Assembly: GCA_963930655.1 (NCBI GenBank)
Contig: OZ005620.1
Location: 22,297,501 to 22,361,500 of the forward strand
Length of the DNA stretch: 64,000 nucleotides
Source of the DNA: Myrica gale
Taxonomy: Eukaryota; Streptophyta; Magnoliopsida; Fagales; Myricaceae
Direction: 5' to 3'
Positions 36,239 through 49,139 of this stretch are shown here, piece after piece. The notes below the pieces were generated by a model. That model did no database searches, was not told the origin of the DNA, and saw nothing but the letters and a program-made list of their open reading frames with translations. A program made the translations under genes and the position numbers. Every line of letters begins with the position of its first letter. Position 1 is the stretch's first letter.

Positions 36239-37253
36239 TTTTTCAACTCCAGTGCTCTGGTGGGTTTCTCGTGCTGCGCGTGCGTTCTCGTTTTCCTTTT
36301 GTTGGCCCCGGAAGTAACGGCTCGCATAAGCCTCTCTAGATTATTAGTTTATAGCTAACAGCTGGAGGCTCGGAGCCTGTGACTGGGACTGGGAGAGGCA
36401 GGCTTCGTTCCTCAGCTTAGAGTTTTGACAGTTTGTCCTCGGATCCGGGTATGTATTTAGAAGCAACGTTGTTTTTCAGAATTTCATTATCATTCCCGAA
36501 ATAATCGATTGCATTTTGGGTCGATAAGATGGTGTTTTTTATTTCAAAAGGATTTACTTACACCTCTGTTTCTTATATTTATTAGTATTTGATAAAGACA
36601 ATAATTAATTAATTTTCTTTTAAAAGTTGTCTCAACTGAAACATGAATTTTTGATATGTAATAACTGGTTTTGTTTTTTAGGTTGAATTTGGTCTTTTAA
36701 TGCGTTGTAAACAATTTAGAGTGTTTTGGGTATCAATCATCAGTTTTTGTGTTTATGCTTGGAGAAATAACAAATAACAGCATATGATTATACAATATCA
36801 TCTTCCAAATTTTACTCTGCAGGTATTATAATTAAGCTTTAGTATGAACCTTGTGGAAAATTAAATTTAAAACTGTGTTTTCTCTCTTTTCTGTGTTTCG
36901 GGTTGCCCTAACTACTAAGACTGTTGATGAATAGTTTTTTAGCTATTTTGTAGGTGAAATATATCCGAAATTCCGGTAGAGTACCAAAAATAGCTAATTC
37001 CAAGTCATGTTCTTGGCATGTCAGCTAAGCAAGTCATAATGGTTGCAAGGGGGCATGTTGGAACTACAACAGCCTTTCGTAGTCCTAAACCTAGGCATGG
37101 AAAGCACATGGCCCACCAACCTATATACTGCCTCAATAAGATAGGCAATCTTTTGCTTTCTTCCAGTTGATTCATTACATTAAAAACTTGTTTCTGCCCC
37201 CATTGAGATAGTTTGAGCTTCTGACTACCACAGGGGACTGACTGCCCAAGAGA
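36239..37253. other. Divergent promoter region, CCDC22 pseudogene and ABCG26
   Basis: About 1 kb separates the two head-to-head genes. It is AT-rich with no ORF of note and must hold the ABCG26 promoter and 5' leader; I could not pick a TATA box with confidence. Confidence 0.6.
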
Positions 37254-40200
37254 ATGGAAATTAGAAGAGACGATGAAATTGAGGACATGTCATTGTCTCC
37301 CCCAGCAATCGGGTCTATGCAGATTGCTGGGAGTACTGGCTTTGGTCATAACATTGAGTTCATGTCTCAAGCATACCGTAGAAGTAGGTACTCGGAGATT
37401 GACATAGAAGTTGAGAGTTCTTATACTAACAGAGATCATCCTCTCCCAATATTTCTCAAGGTCGTAGTGTGTCTGATTGTTTCTACTTCTGCTTTTCATT
37501 TACTTTAAGAAAGCCCTTGATCTGAGCTAATATCTTTTTCTCTTGAACATAAGTCAAGTCCCTACTGATATCAAAGCAAATTTGAACATGTCAAATTATA
37601 ATAATCTTTGCAACCGTGTGTTTGTATGTGAATGATGATGTTTGTTACAGTTTCAATATAATGGCTAGACATGTTTCGTGGGCTTCTTGGTAATGCAGTT
37701 TGAAGATGTGGAGTACAAAGTGAGAAATAGCCAACCTTCCTCCAGCAACCCGGTAAAGGCAGTGGTTTCCAAGGTAGCGACACAACTGAACTTGGAGCAA
37801 GACAATCGCAAGCAGATCTTGAAAGGTATAACCGGAAGCATGGGCCCAGGAGAAATTCTTGCTCTGATGGGTCCTTCTGGTAGTGGGAAAACAACCTTGT
37901 TAAAAGTGATAGGAGGAAGATTACTTGACGATGTTGAAGGAAAAATTACTTATAATGGCATCCCCTATAATGCAGCTATTAAGAGGAGGTTAGCAATTTT
38001 CACAGAAGCTTCATTCATGGCATCCAAAGTTAACTCTCAAATGTCTAGAAGATCTACTCATGTCGTACTTTATGTTAAATTTCTTTTTTGACTTGCAGGA
38101 TTGGATTTGTGACACAAGACGATGTCCTCTTCCCACAATTAACGGTAGAAGAAACCTTAGTTTTTGCTGCATTTTTAAGACTTCCAAGCTACATGAGCCG
38201 ACAACAAAAATATGCAAGAGTGGAGATGATTATAAAGGAGCTAGGTCTTGAAAGGTATGTGTTGAATGGGGGTGTAGCTGGATATCGTGTTGGCAGATTA
38301 TATTCGAATATATAAGAAGCAAATTCTTTTTTCTTCTTTTTTTCTTTGGAAGAATTTTTAGCATTGTTTCTCTGAATGATCTGCTTGTATGACAATAGAT
38401 GTCGTTACACAAGAATAGGAGGAGGATTTGTAAAAGGAATATCGGGAGGGGAAAGAAAAAGAACCAGCATTGGTTATGAAATTCTCGTTGATCCTTCGTT
38501 ATTGTTGCTTGATGAACCAACTTCAGGCCTTGATTCCACCTCGGCCAATAGACTCCTTATAACTCTTCAAGGACTTGCTAAGGTACCCAAAAAAAACATT
38601 CTCTCTGTGGCTTTGTTACGAAGTGGACTAGTCAGTCTAGTCCTAAGGCTTACATTTGGCGATCTACAGGCAGGAAGGACAATAATCACAACTATCCATC
38701 AGCCATCGAGCAGAATGTTTCACAGGTTTGACAAAATTTTGATGATATCAGAAGGCTACCCTGTGTACTATGGGAGGACTAGAGAGTCCATGGAGTATTT
38801 CTCGTCGTTAAGATTCATCCCAGAAATTCCCATGAATCCTGCAGAGTTCTTGCTTGATTTAGCAACGGGCCAAGTGAATGACATTAAAGTCCCTGAAGAT
38901 TTATTCGAAGCTGAAGGAACTCCTGACTCTGAGAAAGCTGTAATCAAGGTAAGAAGTTGAAATTTTACCCGTCTATTAATCAATTCTATCTCTTCCTCTC
39001 ATCATCTCTTTGTGTATTGTGTTAGTTTCTACAACTCAAATACAAAACTCAGCTGGAGCCAAAGGAAAAAGAAGAGAATCATCGAACAGCAAAGACACCG
39101 GAATACCTACAGTTAGCCATTCAAGTCAAAAAGGATTGGTCAATGTCTTGGTGCGAGCAATTCATGATACTGTCAAAGAGAACATTCAGAGAAAGGTGCA
39201 GAGATTATTTTGATAAGCTAAGACTTGTTCAAGCACTTGGAGTTGCAGTCTTGCTTGGCCTTCTATGGTGGAAATCGAAGATTGACACCGAGGCTCATCT
39301 CAGAGATCAGGTAAGTGACTATGACTTGATTCTTAGCAGTGACAATATATAGCAGCTCTTCAATCCCTCTTTCTTGCTTCTTTCCTATTCATCTATTTTA
39401 TGTTTGATTTTTTCATGCTATTCAGACTGAATCACCATCATTATATTGCAGATTGGTCTAATGTTCTATATTTGTATATTTTGGACATCATCATCTCTTT
39501 TTGGAGCAGTATACGTGTTCCCGTTTGAAAAGATGTACTTGGTAAAGGAAAGGAAGGCGGACATGTACAGATTAAGCGTGTACTATGTGTGCAGCACTCT
39601 GTGTGACATGGTGGCGCATGTTCTCTATCCTACGTTTTTCATGCTCATTTTGTACTTCATGGCTGGCTTCAAAAGAACTCTCCCTTGCTTCTTCCTGACA
39701 TTATTTGCCATTCTTTTGGTAGTTGTAACAAGCCAGGTAATTTAGATCAATCTTCCATACTAAGTTTATCTTGCCTTAAATGTTGAATGAATTTCTTTCT
39801 GTTTCTAGGGGGCAGGAGAACTATTTGGAGCTGCAGTTTTGAGTATTAAAAGGGCTGGCATGGTTGCTTCTTTGTTATTAATGTTGTTTCTTCTCACAGG
39901 AGGTTACTACGTCCAGGTATATGCGTCTGTTACCCATATTCATTTATTTCAACACAAAACAAGAAAAGAAAGCATGCCAGTTCAGATGCATTGCTTCTAG
40001 GTTTCTTCTAGACTGGCTTTGAAGGAAAAAAAAAAAGAAAAAAATAAGAGAAAGCAAAAGTAATGGTCTGATTATGAATTCCCAAATTCAAGCATCATGA
40101 TCCTGCATTGTTGCTGCTAATTACTAGCCACCTAAACCTTCCTTGGGTTGTTAGTCTTTTTGCAACTCAATACTAGAACTATCATATTGATTATTTGGAC

Positions 40201-40524
40201 CTTTTGTACTATTTGGGAAGCAGACAGAAGACTCATAAAATGTCTTGATTGCAGCACATACCAATATTTATGCGTTGGTTGAAGTATTTGTCCTTCATGT
40301 ACTATGGCTTCAGACTTCTCCTGAAAGTCCAATATACTGGAGATGAGTTGTATGACTGCCAAAGTAGAGCAGGGTGCAGGAAACTACAGAGTTCACCTTC
40401 CTTTGACACGGTTAATCTGAATGGTGGCTTGGAAGAAGCATGGATTCTTCTGGTGATGGCTCTAGCTTACCGGTTGTGTGCTTACTTTTGTCTTCGCAGA
40501 AGAATCAACTTATGCAGTCTTTGA
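37254..40524 (+). CDS. ABCG26: ABC transporter G family member 26
   Basis: Nine exons (37254-37460, 37699-37988, 38099-38254, 38399-38582, 38670-38948, 39026-39310, 39452-39736, 39809-39916, 40255-40524) join in frame to 687 aa. The order is the half-size G subfamily: nucleotide-binding domain first with Walker [13 protein letters not shown]-loop FVTQDD, signature [13 protein letters not shown], Walker [17 protein letters not shown] and switch TIHQPSS, then a six-helix domain ([48 protein letters not shown]). The N-terminus [10 protein letters not shown] and the C-terminus [10 protein letters not shown] match ABCG26. In Arabidopsis this plasma-membrane exporter in tapetum supplies sporopollenin precursors for pollen exine and its loss causes male sterility. 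All catalytic motifs are intact. Confidence 0.95.
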
Positions 40525-42295
40525 ATAGATGTTTCATTGCTTGAAAAACAACAGTAATCTCTAAGAAAAGCTGTATGTTTATTGATGTTTACATAGCTTT
40601 ATACTATGAAGGCGAGTTTATGCTCTGAAAATTGCAACTAGTGCTAAAATCTGAATCACAACGAAGCGAACTAGCCAAAGAACTTGATGAGTATGTCTTT
40701 ATACGCTGCTTTGATCCGCATCTATTCCAACTCGACTTGGAACCTCATTTGTTTGGTTGAGCACGAGCGAGCTGTATAATCTTGATGACAAATTTCCTTG
40801 TTACTGCTTTTCGCCCATGGAAGCCTGAGGCCCTGATGTCAACCAAAAAAAAAAAATCTTGACGTGTGTTTTCTCTATTTGCTCTCTTCTGCTTTGTTTA
40901 GAGAGTCTGTGCTCATCAGGACTCCTCAAAAACCCATGCAGTCAATAATCTATGTCCTAACTGTTTCATTCATTTGTTTTTGTCCACCAACCTGATCGGT
41001 GCTTCCTGTTATTGACTTTGTAAAATTTCCTTTTAACGCGAAAGGGGAAGACAACAGGAAGCTTCCGATTTGGTTAAACAGTCCAAAACATTGCATTAGT
41101 TGGAATATTAGTGGAGTTCTATAAATAATTGTGTGACGCAAACCAGGTGCATCTGTCTGGTCCCCCTAGATATATGTGGCAGTTGCAGACAATAAGACAA
41201 GGAGTTTTTTTTTTGTGACCATAAGGGTAATAGGAACTCCTTATTCCTCCTGTTGGAGAAGTGTCAGTGTCTTTACTTACGAAGCAAAAGCCATTTCCTC
41301 CAGAGATTTACCTTTCTCATCTTAAAGCTTGTCTATATCTTTATGTACTTGCTCTTTTTGAAATGTTAGATTGGCCCTTTCTTCTGTAGTGTTTTGTGCC
41401 ATGGCCATGGATAAATGGCAGAAACTGAGCTTGAATTTACTGAAAAAGCTGCTTTTCATAAAAAATGGAAAATACCAGTCAAATTTCCCTTTGTTTGCCA
41501 ATAAAAGTTTACTTTCCATTCTTTTTTTTTTCTAATTAAGTTTACTTTCCATCAAACACTCTCTTTGTCAAATATTTCCCAGTCCTACCCTCTATAGCAT
41601 TTCTCAACGGCATTAGTACGTCAATTAATTCACAGTAAAAAATTTAAAAGAGCATGAAGTGATCATCTTTGGCAACCACTAAAGGTATTACAGCATAATG
41701 TATGAGATTCTTTAATGCTTTTGAAGAGAAAAACGACCAACACAGCTTGAGACAAAGTGCTAAAAATCAAATCAAACGACTCCCCAACAAAAACCTTCAT
41801 CAAAGAAATTAAAAAAAGAAGTAATAATTATCCAAACAAATGCCTCTGACCTTTTCTTTTTCCTCTGGGGTAGAACATATGATTCATGATATCGATCTTT
41901 AGGATTAAGAAAATAATGGAGTTTGTATCACACGTCGTATTCCTGTCCAATAGAAAGAGGGAGAGAGTGGCAGATCGATGAGAATTTGGCCAATCCTCTG
42001 TTTATAATAAAACTTTGATAGGTCCCCCACAAAGCCACACCTCATTCACGATCATCATCCTCTTTTCTGTATTTAGAAAAAAGAAATCCTCCTCCTTTCT
42101 GTCCCAAAAAAAAGTCTATGAGACTGACAAACGAACCGCGCAGACAACTTCAGCGGAAGAATTCTGCCTATCCGAGTTCTGACTCAAACCCCCCTTGTTT
42201 CTGTCCAACATCGGGGGAAGCATTAACCTTGACACAACCTTTCTATCTCCCCTGCTTTCTGTCTCTGGAACTGAGACAAACTGGGAACCTGGGAA
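40525..42295. other. Intergenic, no supported gene
   Basis: 3' UTR of ABCG26, AT-rich spacer, and the C/T-rich 5' leader of the TMEM245-like gene from about 42040. No repeat or RNA gene recognised. Confidence 0.6.
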
Positions 42296-45200
42296 ATGGA
42301 GCTAGTTCCTTACTCAGACCCGGACTCCAAAAACTTAAGCGCCTCCAGTCCGCCATGGCAAGACATGTTCCGATCCGCCTCTCTGCGCAAACCCTCCCCA
42401 TCCTCATCTCCACCTCCCGAATCCCAAGCGCCAACACAACCTCGCTCGCCGTCGGAACAGAGCCGAGATAACACACTCTCCGGCGACCCCCAGGTGCGGC
42501 TCGCCCTCTACATCGCCATGGCCCACGCTGGTCTCGCCTTTTCCATCGTCATCGTCTACTTCGTTGGCAAACTTCTCGAGGGGTATCTCCGTCCCATCCA
42601 GTGGGCCGTGCTCTGCTCAATTCCTCTTAGAGGCATTCAACAAACACTCGTCTCCTTCTGGTCCGAACCCTTGACGCTAGGCCTCACAGAGACCGTCCTC
42701 GCTGTCCCATTTTCCGTTTTCAGAGTCGTCGTAAACACCCTCGTCGAAATTCGCCATCTTTGCTTCCGTGTCATTAGAAGAAAGCCGAAATCCGAGACCC
42801 CAAGAGGGAGCCGTACTGGGTTCTCGAAGTTACTGCGGTTGCTTTTGTCATTTGGTATATTCGTTATCGCTTATGAGAGACTTGGGGGTATTGTGTCTCT
42901 GGGATTGATCGGATTGGGGCTCTTGTTCAGCTCCACGAAGGTCGATTCGACAATGTCGGCGTTGTCATCATTCCGAAGCACTAGCTTTCGCCGTAGTACA
43001 ATCTGTGCATTCTTCACTCGTGGGATACTGAAGAGGTTGAAAACCTTTGTGGCCATTGGGCTAATTGTTGCAATGATTGTTGGGTTTTTAGTTGGGGTCA
43101 TATTCTTCTCGTACAAGATTGGGGTTGAAGGGAAAGACGCGGTGATTTCGTTGAAACTACACGTTCAAGAGAGCAACTATTCTGAGAGGATTGGTCTGAA
43201 GCAGTGGATGGACGAGAACGATGTGCCTGGGATGGTGGATAAGTACACTACACAGTTCTATGCGACTGTGTTGGATCAGATTGATAATTTGGGGATGCAA
43301 TATAATATGACCGAGCTGGTGACTGGGATTAAGCATTTCGTGATAAGGATACCAGATAACTCCTCGGTGCATTCGACAGCTTTAGCTAGTCCTTCGCCTT
43401 ATACAGAAAAGTTTTTGAGCTTGAGGAATAGGATTAGCAATAGGGAATGGGCGCAGATATATACAGAATTGGATGAGATGTTTAGGGAATTGATCATCAC
43501 CCAGGTGGATTTGTTTGACAAGGCTAAAGAATTTGCAGTTAGAGGGATGGACGTGTCACAACGTGTGTTTGCTAGCAGTAGAACTGTGTTAGGAAGCAGT
43601 GCAAAGTTCATGTTTTCCATCGGGAATTCGATAGTCTCGGGGGCAGCGGAAGTACTCAACTTCGTGTCCCAGTCGATGGTGTTCTTCTGGGTGTTGTATT
43701 ATCTGATCACATCAGAATCTGGTGGGGTGACTCAACATGCATTGCATATGCTACCTATGTCGAATTCAGCAAGGGTTAGATGCGTTGAAGTTCTTGACAA
43801 GGCAATTTCTGGTGTGCTTTTGGCTACGGCTGAGATTGCATTTATTCAGGGATGTCTCTCTTGGCTTTTGTTTAGACTATTCAAGATACATTTCCTGTAC
43901 ATGTCCACCGTGCTTACGTTCCTCAGCGCTCTGTTGCCAATCTTTCCAGCTTGGTTTGCCATAATTCCGGCAGCTGTGCAACTGTTAGTGGAAGGCAGAT
44001 ACATATTAGCCATTAGCTTGTCTATTATTCATCTTGTGCTTATGGATTATATAGCATCTGAAATTCAGGAGGATATACCTGGTCATAGTGGCTATCTTAC
44101 AGGGCTTCTTAGCATCATTGGGGGAATGACATTGTTCCCTTCTGCATTTGAGGTAATTATTCGTCTTTTTCTCTCATTATATTATTATCAGAATTATGCT
44201 CTGTGATTTGTCCTATAGGTACTCTCGTTTCAGTTTTCTTCTCGAGTCTCTCTGTGATAGATGAGATCCTAGTGTATATCCCCCTTGCTTTGCTTGCAAC
44301 ACAAATACAGCATGTAGCAGATAACTCTCGTATTATCATGTGTTGATTATGGATTTTTATATGGACGACTATCTATTTTAGTAATTGAAAGAGTTTCTAC
44401 CCACAGTATTTGATTAGAAAGTATCTTCTTTTCCATGAACTTGAATTTTGTTTGGGAACTGTATAGCCATTAACTTCATTTTCCACATGAGGCTTGAAGG
44501 TGTCTACTAGTTTCTTCTGTAATTGATGTGCAGCGTAATCTTAAAAAGTCAAATTCTGATGATAAAGGTGGTGTTTAGCCTCGACAATAGCTATTTACAG
44601 AATTAGTTGAGTTCCAAGTTAGTTTGATTAGGAACTTCTTTTCATTGCGAGTTAGCTCAACTTATCTGGAGAGGTACACTTTCAGATGAACAAGTTACAC
44701 AGACTTCCTTCAAGAACTAGGCCCTTTTGGAGGTAGTGTGGATTGATCCAATAAGTCCACTTCTTTGGCCCTCTAAGATGTGTGGATCCTCATTGTTTTC
44801 ACTAAGAGGTTCCCTCCTAGCGGCCCTCTTGTGGGCGAGGCGAGGGCTGCCCAGGAGGCATTTCATTTCCAGTCTTCCCGGGTTGTGTTGGAAGTGGACT
44901 CTCTGTTTGTTATCGAGGCGATCAACAATAGTGCCCATGGAGCTATCTGGCAAATATCAAATGCGGTTGCTGACATTCATAGACTTGTTAGTCAAAGAGA
45001 GTTGTGGAAAATTTGTCATGTTAAGAGAGGAGCTAACGAGCTAGCCCATAGGATTGCCCAATGGGTGTGTTCTGCTAATTTAGAGGGTTATATTTCTGTT
45101 TCTTGTATCCCTATAAACATCCTCTCGAGTGACAATCCATGGATTCCTCCGTGAAATTGTTCGCTCTTTGGTATGATATGGTTTATTTAGAAGAAAAAAA

Positions 45201-45959
45201 AAAGAGGTGTGGATCCTCTTTCCCCTTCCCCAAATTAGTCGAGAAAAAAAAAAGTTAACACAATTTTTTTTGTTGGATACCCACGACTTTGTTGGTAGTG
45301 AAAGTCATACATAAAATCTCTCCTAGAGAAGCTGCACACTGACTTGCGAATAGAGTAGGATAACTTTGGTTTGTGTATCCTCCATGCACAGAAACTTGCA
45401 GCTCTCCTGTCCTCTTTCATACTTGTAATTCTTTTTGTTAATTTTTCTAATGACATTGATGATGCTTGGTTCAGCCTATAGTCAGCAGTTGCTTTTTCTT
45501 TGAACTTCTCTCTGTTGTCGAAAACTTGGATGAGTTTTCAGCTACATGTAATGTTTGGTAGTTGTTTTTCTTCGGAGATGACTCAGCATTTGCTCCTTCG
45601 AATAAGATTGGTCATGAAAAAATAATCGGGCAATCTCTTCTGGAGCAAGTGCATATTAATAGGGCTATGCAAAACAAGGATTATATTGCTCGAATCAAAT
45701 CCTGGATGCCTGTAGAAACATTTCATCATGGTCGATTTGGATGTTTTTGGCATTCAATTTAGTTTGTTGGGGAATGGTTTTATCCGTAGCTTGTATGCAC
45801 AATCTCCTAATATTGTCTTGATGATGTTTGCTGGATTGTTTGGACTTTGTTGTTCTACAGGGAGCAATCATGGGTCCGTTGATTACAACAGTTGTGATTG
45901 CGCTTATAGATTTGTATGCAGAATTTTTTTTGGAACCACTTAAGGAAAAGGAGAAGTAG
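42296..45959 (+). CDS. TMEM245-like multi-pass membrane protein (AI-2E family)
   Basis: A large first exon (42296-44152) and a small second one (45861-45959) join at GAG|GGA to give 651 aa. The polar N-terminus (~65 residues, Ser/Pro-rich) is followed by several hydrophobic stretches ([40 protein letters not shown]), a long soluble loop, and the C-terminal AI-2E exporter-like block ([74 protein letters not shown]). Plant members are conserved single-copy proteins of unknown function. The start is the ATG giving [12 protein letters not shown]. The 1.7-kb intron contains a LINE insertion that leaves the coding sequence untouched. Confidence 0.92.
44792..45206 (+). mobile_element. 5'-truncated LINE with RNase H domain, in TMEM245 intron
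   Basis: The segment encodes an RNase H-like C-terminal domain of a plant L1-type LINE ([45 protein letters not shown]) up to a stop at 45152, a short 3' tail and an A-run. It is flanked by a perfect 12-bp duplication gtgtggatcctc (44780-44791 and 45207-45218), as target-primed reverse transcription produces. Only the last ~415 bp of the element are present. It is in the same orientation as the host gene. Confidence 0.88.
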
Positions 45960-46668
45960 ATTGCAATGAAGATTAAAGCCTCTGTCAGTGGCTACTCCAT
46001 ATCTATTTGCTTGGAGCAATTGGAACCTGTGGAACACACATGTTGATAGAAGCACATGATCCTTTGCCACTCTTTTTGCGCTCAAAATTAATTAAAATTT
46101 ATTGTTCGAGATTGGCTCTGGGGATGTTTCTTCCCCCACGTTTTTTTTTCTCCGTTGTGTCATGTGTGTAACAATAGATTGATCATCGTATTGTCTATTT
46201 CTAGCACCCTGCAAAGAATCGTAAGACGAAAGTTGTAGATCATTCTATATGTAAGAACTCAAGGCTGTTCATATCGGAACAGGTAAAATATAGTGTGCTC
46301 TTTATGTGCTCAAATTGGCAGTTAGCACAGGCTAGGTGAAACAGATCCCACTATAAGATTTCAGGTCACGATTCCAGGCACTTCAATGAGTCATTGACTA
46401 CAACATCGAGAACATATTGGAAACCTTGGCCCCGTTAAAAGGCGTTTAGACCAGCAGAGATGGTCATTATACCAGCATGTATCACTCAAGATCAAACACT
46501 TCTTTCAAAGGTACAGATTAAAAATTTGATAAACCAGTTCTGAAAGAAAACCGACTCCTTACATCCAGCAGAACAATTTCCTAAATTTTGGAAGTCACTA
46601 GAAATCACAGATTTCTTTTGACCCAAATATTACACTGGCTTCCACACTCTGGATATTTTTACAAGCCG
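45960..46668. other. Spacer between convergent TMEM245-like and CWC15 genes
   Basis: About 0.7 kb, made up of the two facing 3' UTRs. No ORF or repeat recognised. Confidence 0.6.
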
Positions 46669-49139
46669 CTACTTCATGTACTTATGCAGGAATTTCCGGT
46701 GGAAGTCATTCCTGATGGTATCGTTAATGAAGCGTTTAGGAGTCTTGGTTTCACCACGGGCCTGATTCTTAAACACCACATCATCATCCCACCTAAGCAA
46801 TGGAATGCAAAACAATGTGTTAGGACATGACTCCAACAAAACCGAACAATATTAAGTTCCTATATTTGATTACAAGACTTTTGAAAGCTACTTCTTCCAG
46901 CTACTAACCTCCTTTTCACGCTAAAAGATGTTGGATTATTTAGCAGGGGGTTTCCTCTAAGAAGCTCTGCTTCCTTGGTTTTAAGCTCTTCCTCCCGCAG
47001 TTGTCGGTCCTACAGATGCACAAGCATATTTGTTATAACTAATGTAGCAAAAGCCACTCACATATAAATTTGATGGGTTTTTACATATCAGAAGAAATCA
47101 ATTTCAGAGCGTGCTCAGCTGTTTAAATACAGAATTCCCATTGCCTCGGTGATGCATAATTAGGACGTTTGAAACATGAAACAGAAAACAGCAAATAACA
47201 TCCTCAACCATATTTACACAGCTAGTTCATGCGCTCCAATAAGCAGTACCAAAACATATCCTAGACTCAGAATAGCATATTGAGATATTAGAGAAACCCC
47301 TGAATAGTGTAACACACCATCCGTAGTTTCTCCTCTGCTCTTTCCTTTCTTATTTGCTCAAGCTCAAGTATCAAAGCTGCTTCTTCGTCTTCATCGTCGT
47401 CGCTTTCATCACTAACATAAAATATGAAACACATTAACAAATAGTGGGACCGATAGGGTATGTTATTCTAGAAGGTAACACAAAAATGAGAGTGAGTTAA
47501 ATAGACAACAAAAAAAATGTCATTGAAGGGAAACATATGACGCAACTTTCAACGGCTTCTCCAAGAGAACAATTGTAAACTATACAAAGAGAGGTACACT
47601 TGAAAATGCTCCAGTACAGAGTCAACACCCTATATGCAAACAGAAAGCACAAAGACACCCATTCCATTGTGAAACCTAGGGGCCTGAGTTCCTAGGAAGA
47701 GATTGGTATCAGCAACAGAAAGTATAGCTTCCTCTCCTTTTTTCCAAGAGGGGGAAAAAGAGAAGGGGTTTGTTTGTTTTATTTCTCCTCTTATGGAAGA
47801 AAGAGGGAGAAAAGAAAGAGAGGGGGGGGGGGGGAGGAGAGATTGGAACTTCACAATTCAACTCAAACAGTTTATTAACTTAGAGAACACAGGCCCAAGA
47901 CTAAACTATTAGCTCTCTAGCAAATGTGAATCAGATATATCTGCCAAGATTGATAACCTCTCATCATCACTTTTTACTTCCACATCAGAGTCATCAGCAT
48001 CTACACTACGTGGAATAATACGATCTTCAGCGTCCCGCCTTGTCCCTGTAACCATGTAGGTAAAATAACATGTAAGTATAACTACAAATCAACATAATAT
48101 ACACGTCAGGTGAGCCAGTAAACTCACCTTCCAATAGGAGATGGCTTCCTTTCCTGCGATCTCTCTCATCTGCAACAACATGCAACTCACATAAAAATGA
48201 AACACATTTTTCTAGGAAGTAACTATGAGGTAACTATGACAAACTCCACAATAAGTTGTGGGTTGGAATACAACCCACCCTCCCCCTTGTCCTTTCTTAC
48301 CAATGTAGGACTTATCCTTTGATGAGAAATGCCTCCGCTCACGGTCTTCAAGTTCATCACGGAGGTTTCTCTTCTGCAACTCATCCTGAGTGCCCTGCCC
48401 TTCCTTTCTGGAGATGCAAAGAACAATCAGAAAATGCCTCGCACACTGGCATGAAAGATAAACACTTGCATGCATACGAAAACAGACCACCTGAAATGGA
48501 TAAAGTATGGTATATATATATAACAAAATTCAAGAATCACACTTCATATGCACTGAGATATACACAAATAACAACTTATGAGATGCAGATGGATGAGAAG
48601 TTAAAAAACACGAAGAGATGAGGTACTGAAATCTATAATCACAATTACATCGCTCACAAAAACTATGTAGGACCTTGAACCATCCACAATCCCTATCAAA
48701 ACGGTCCTTAAAATCTCGAACCATCCACAATCACTAACAAACGAAGAAAGCAAGGGGCACAAGTATTTCAGAAGAAAAAAAGGCACTATAGACCGAATCA
48801 TCTCTCTTTTTTGCTGCAACCCAGCAATATAATCCCTGCCTGAAATTTACATCCCTGGTGATGGGAATAAACAATACTCTACTCTTGTTGCACGCGTTCA
48901 GTATAGACAAGGCATTAGAATCACCAATTTGGAAACATGCTCCAGCAGAACCTAAACTCCTTAACATGCATAAATTGCATAATAGCAGACAGTTAGAAAG
49001 ACACCCACCTGGGTTTTAATGCCGTATGAGATGCAAGGTCCCTCGACGAAAACTTCTGCGACGGACCAAAAATTCGAGTACCACCTTGCTCATTACCCCC
49101 TTTCGCAGGAGCCCATGTAGGTCGAGCCGCAGTCGTCAT
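46669..49139 (-). CDS. CWC15: Spliceosome-associated protein CWC15
   Basis: Seven minus-strand exons (49139-49009, 48407-48301, 48169-48128, 48045-47958, 47411-47318, 47009-46909, 46792-46669) join in frame to 228 aa, the usual length. The N-terminus [20 protein letters not shown] and the C-terminus [10 protein letters not shown] and [20 protein letters not shown] are the two invariant CWC15 blocks. Between them lie a charged region, an acidic stretch (SDESDDDDEDEE) and a coiled coil ([16 protein letters not shown]). CWC15 belongs to the Prp19-associated (NTC-related) group of the activated spliceosome and contacts PRL1/CDC5; the Arabidopsis gene is essential for embryos. All exon phases and splice sites are intact. 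Intron 4 contains a 14-base G-run near 47822. Confidence 0.95.
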
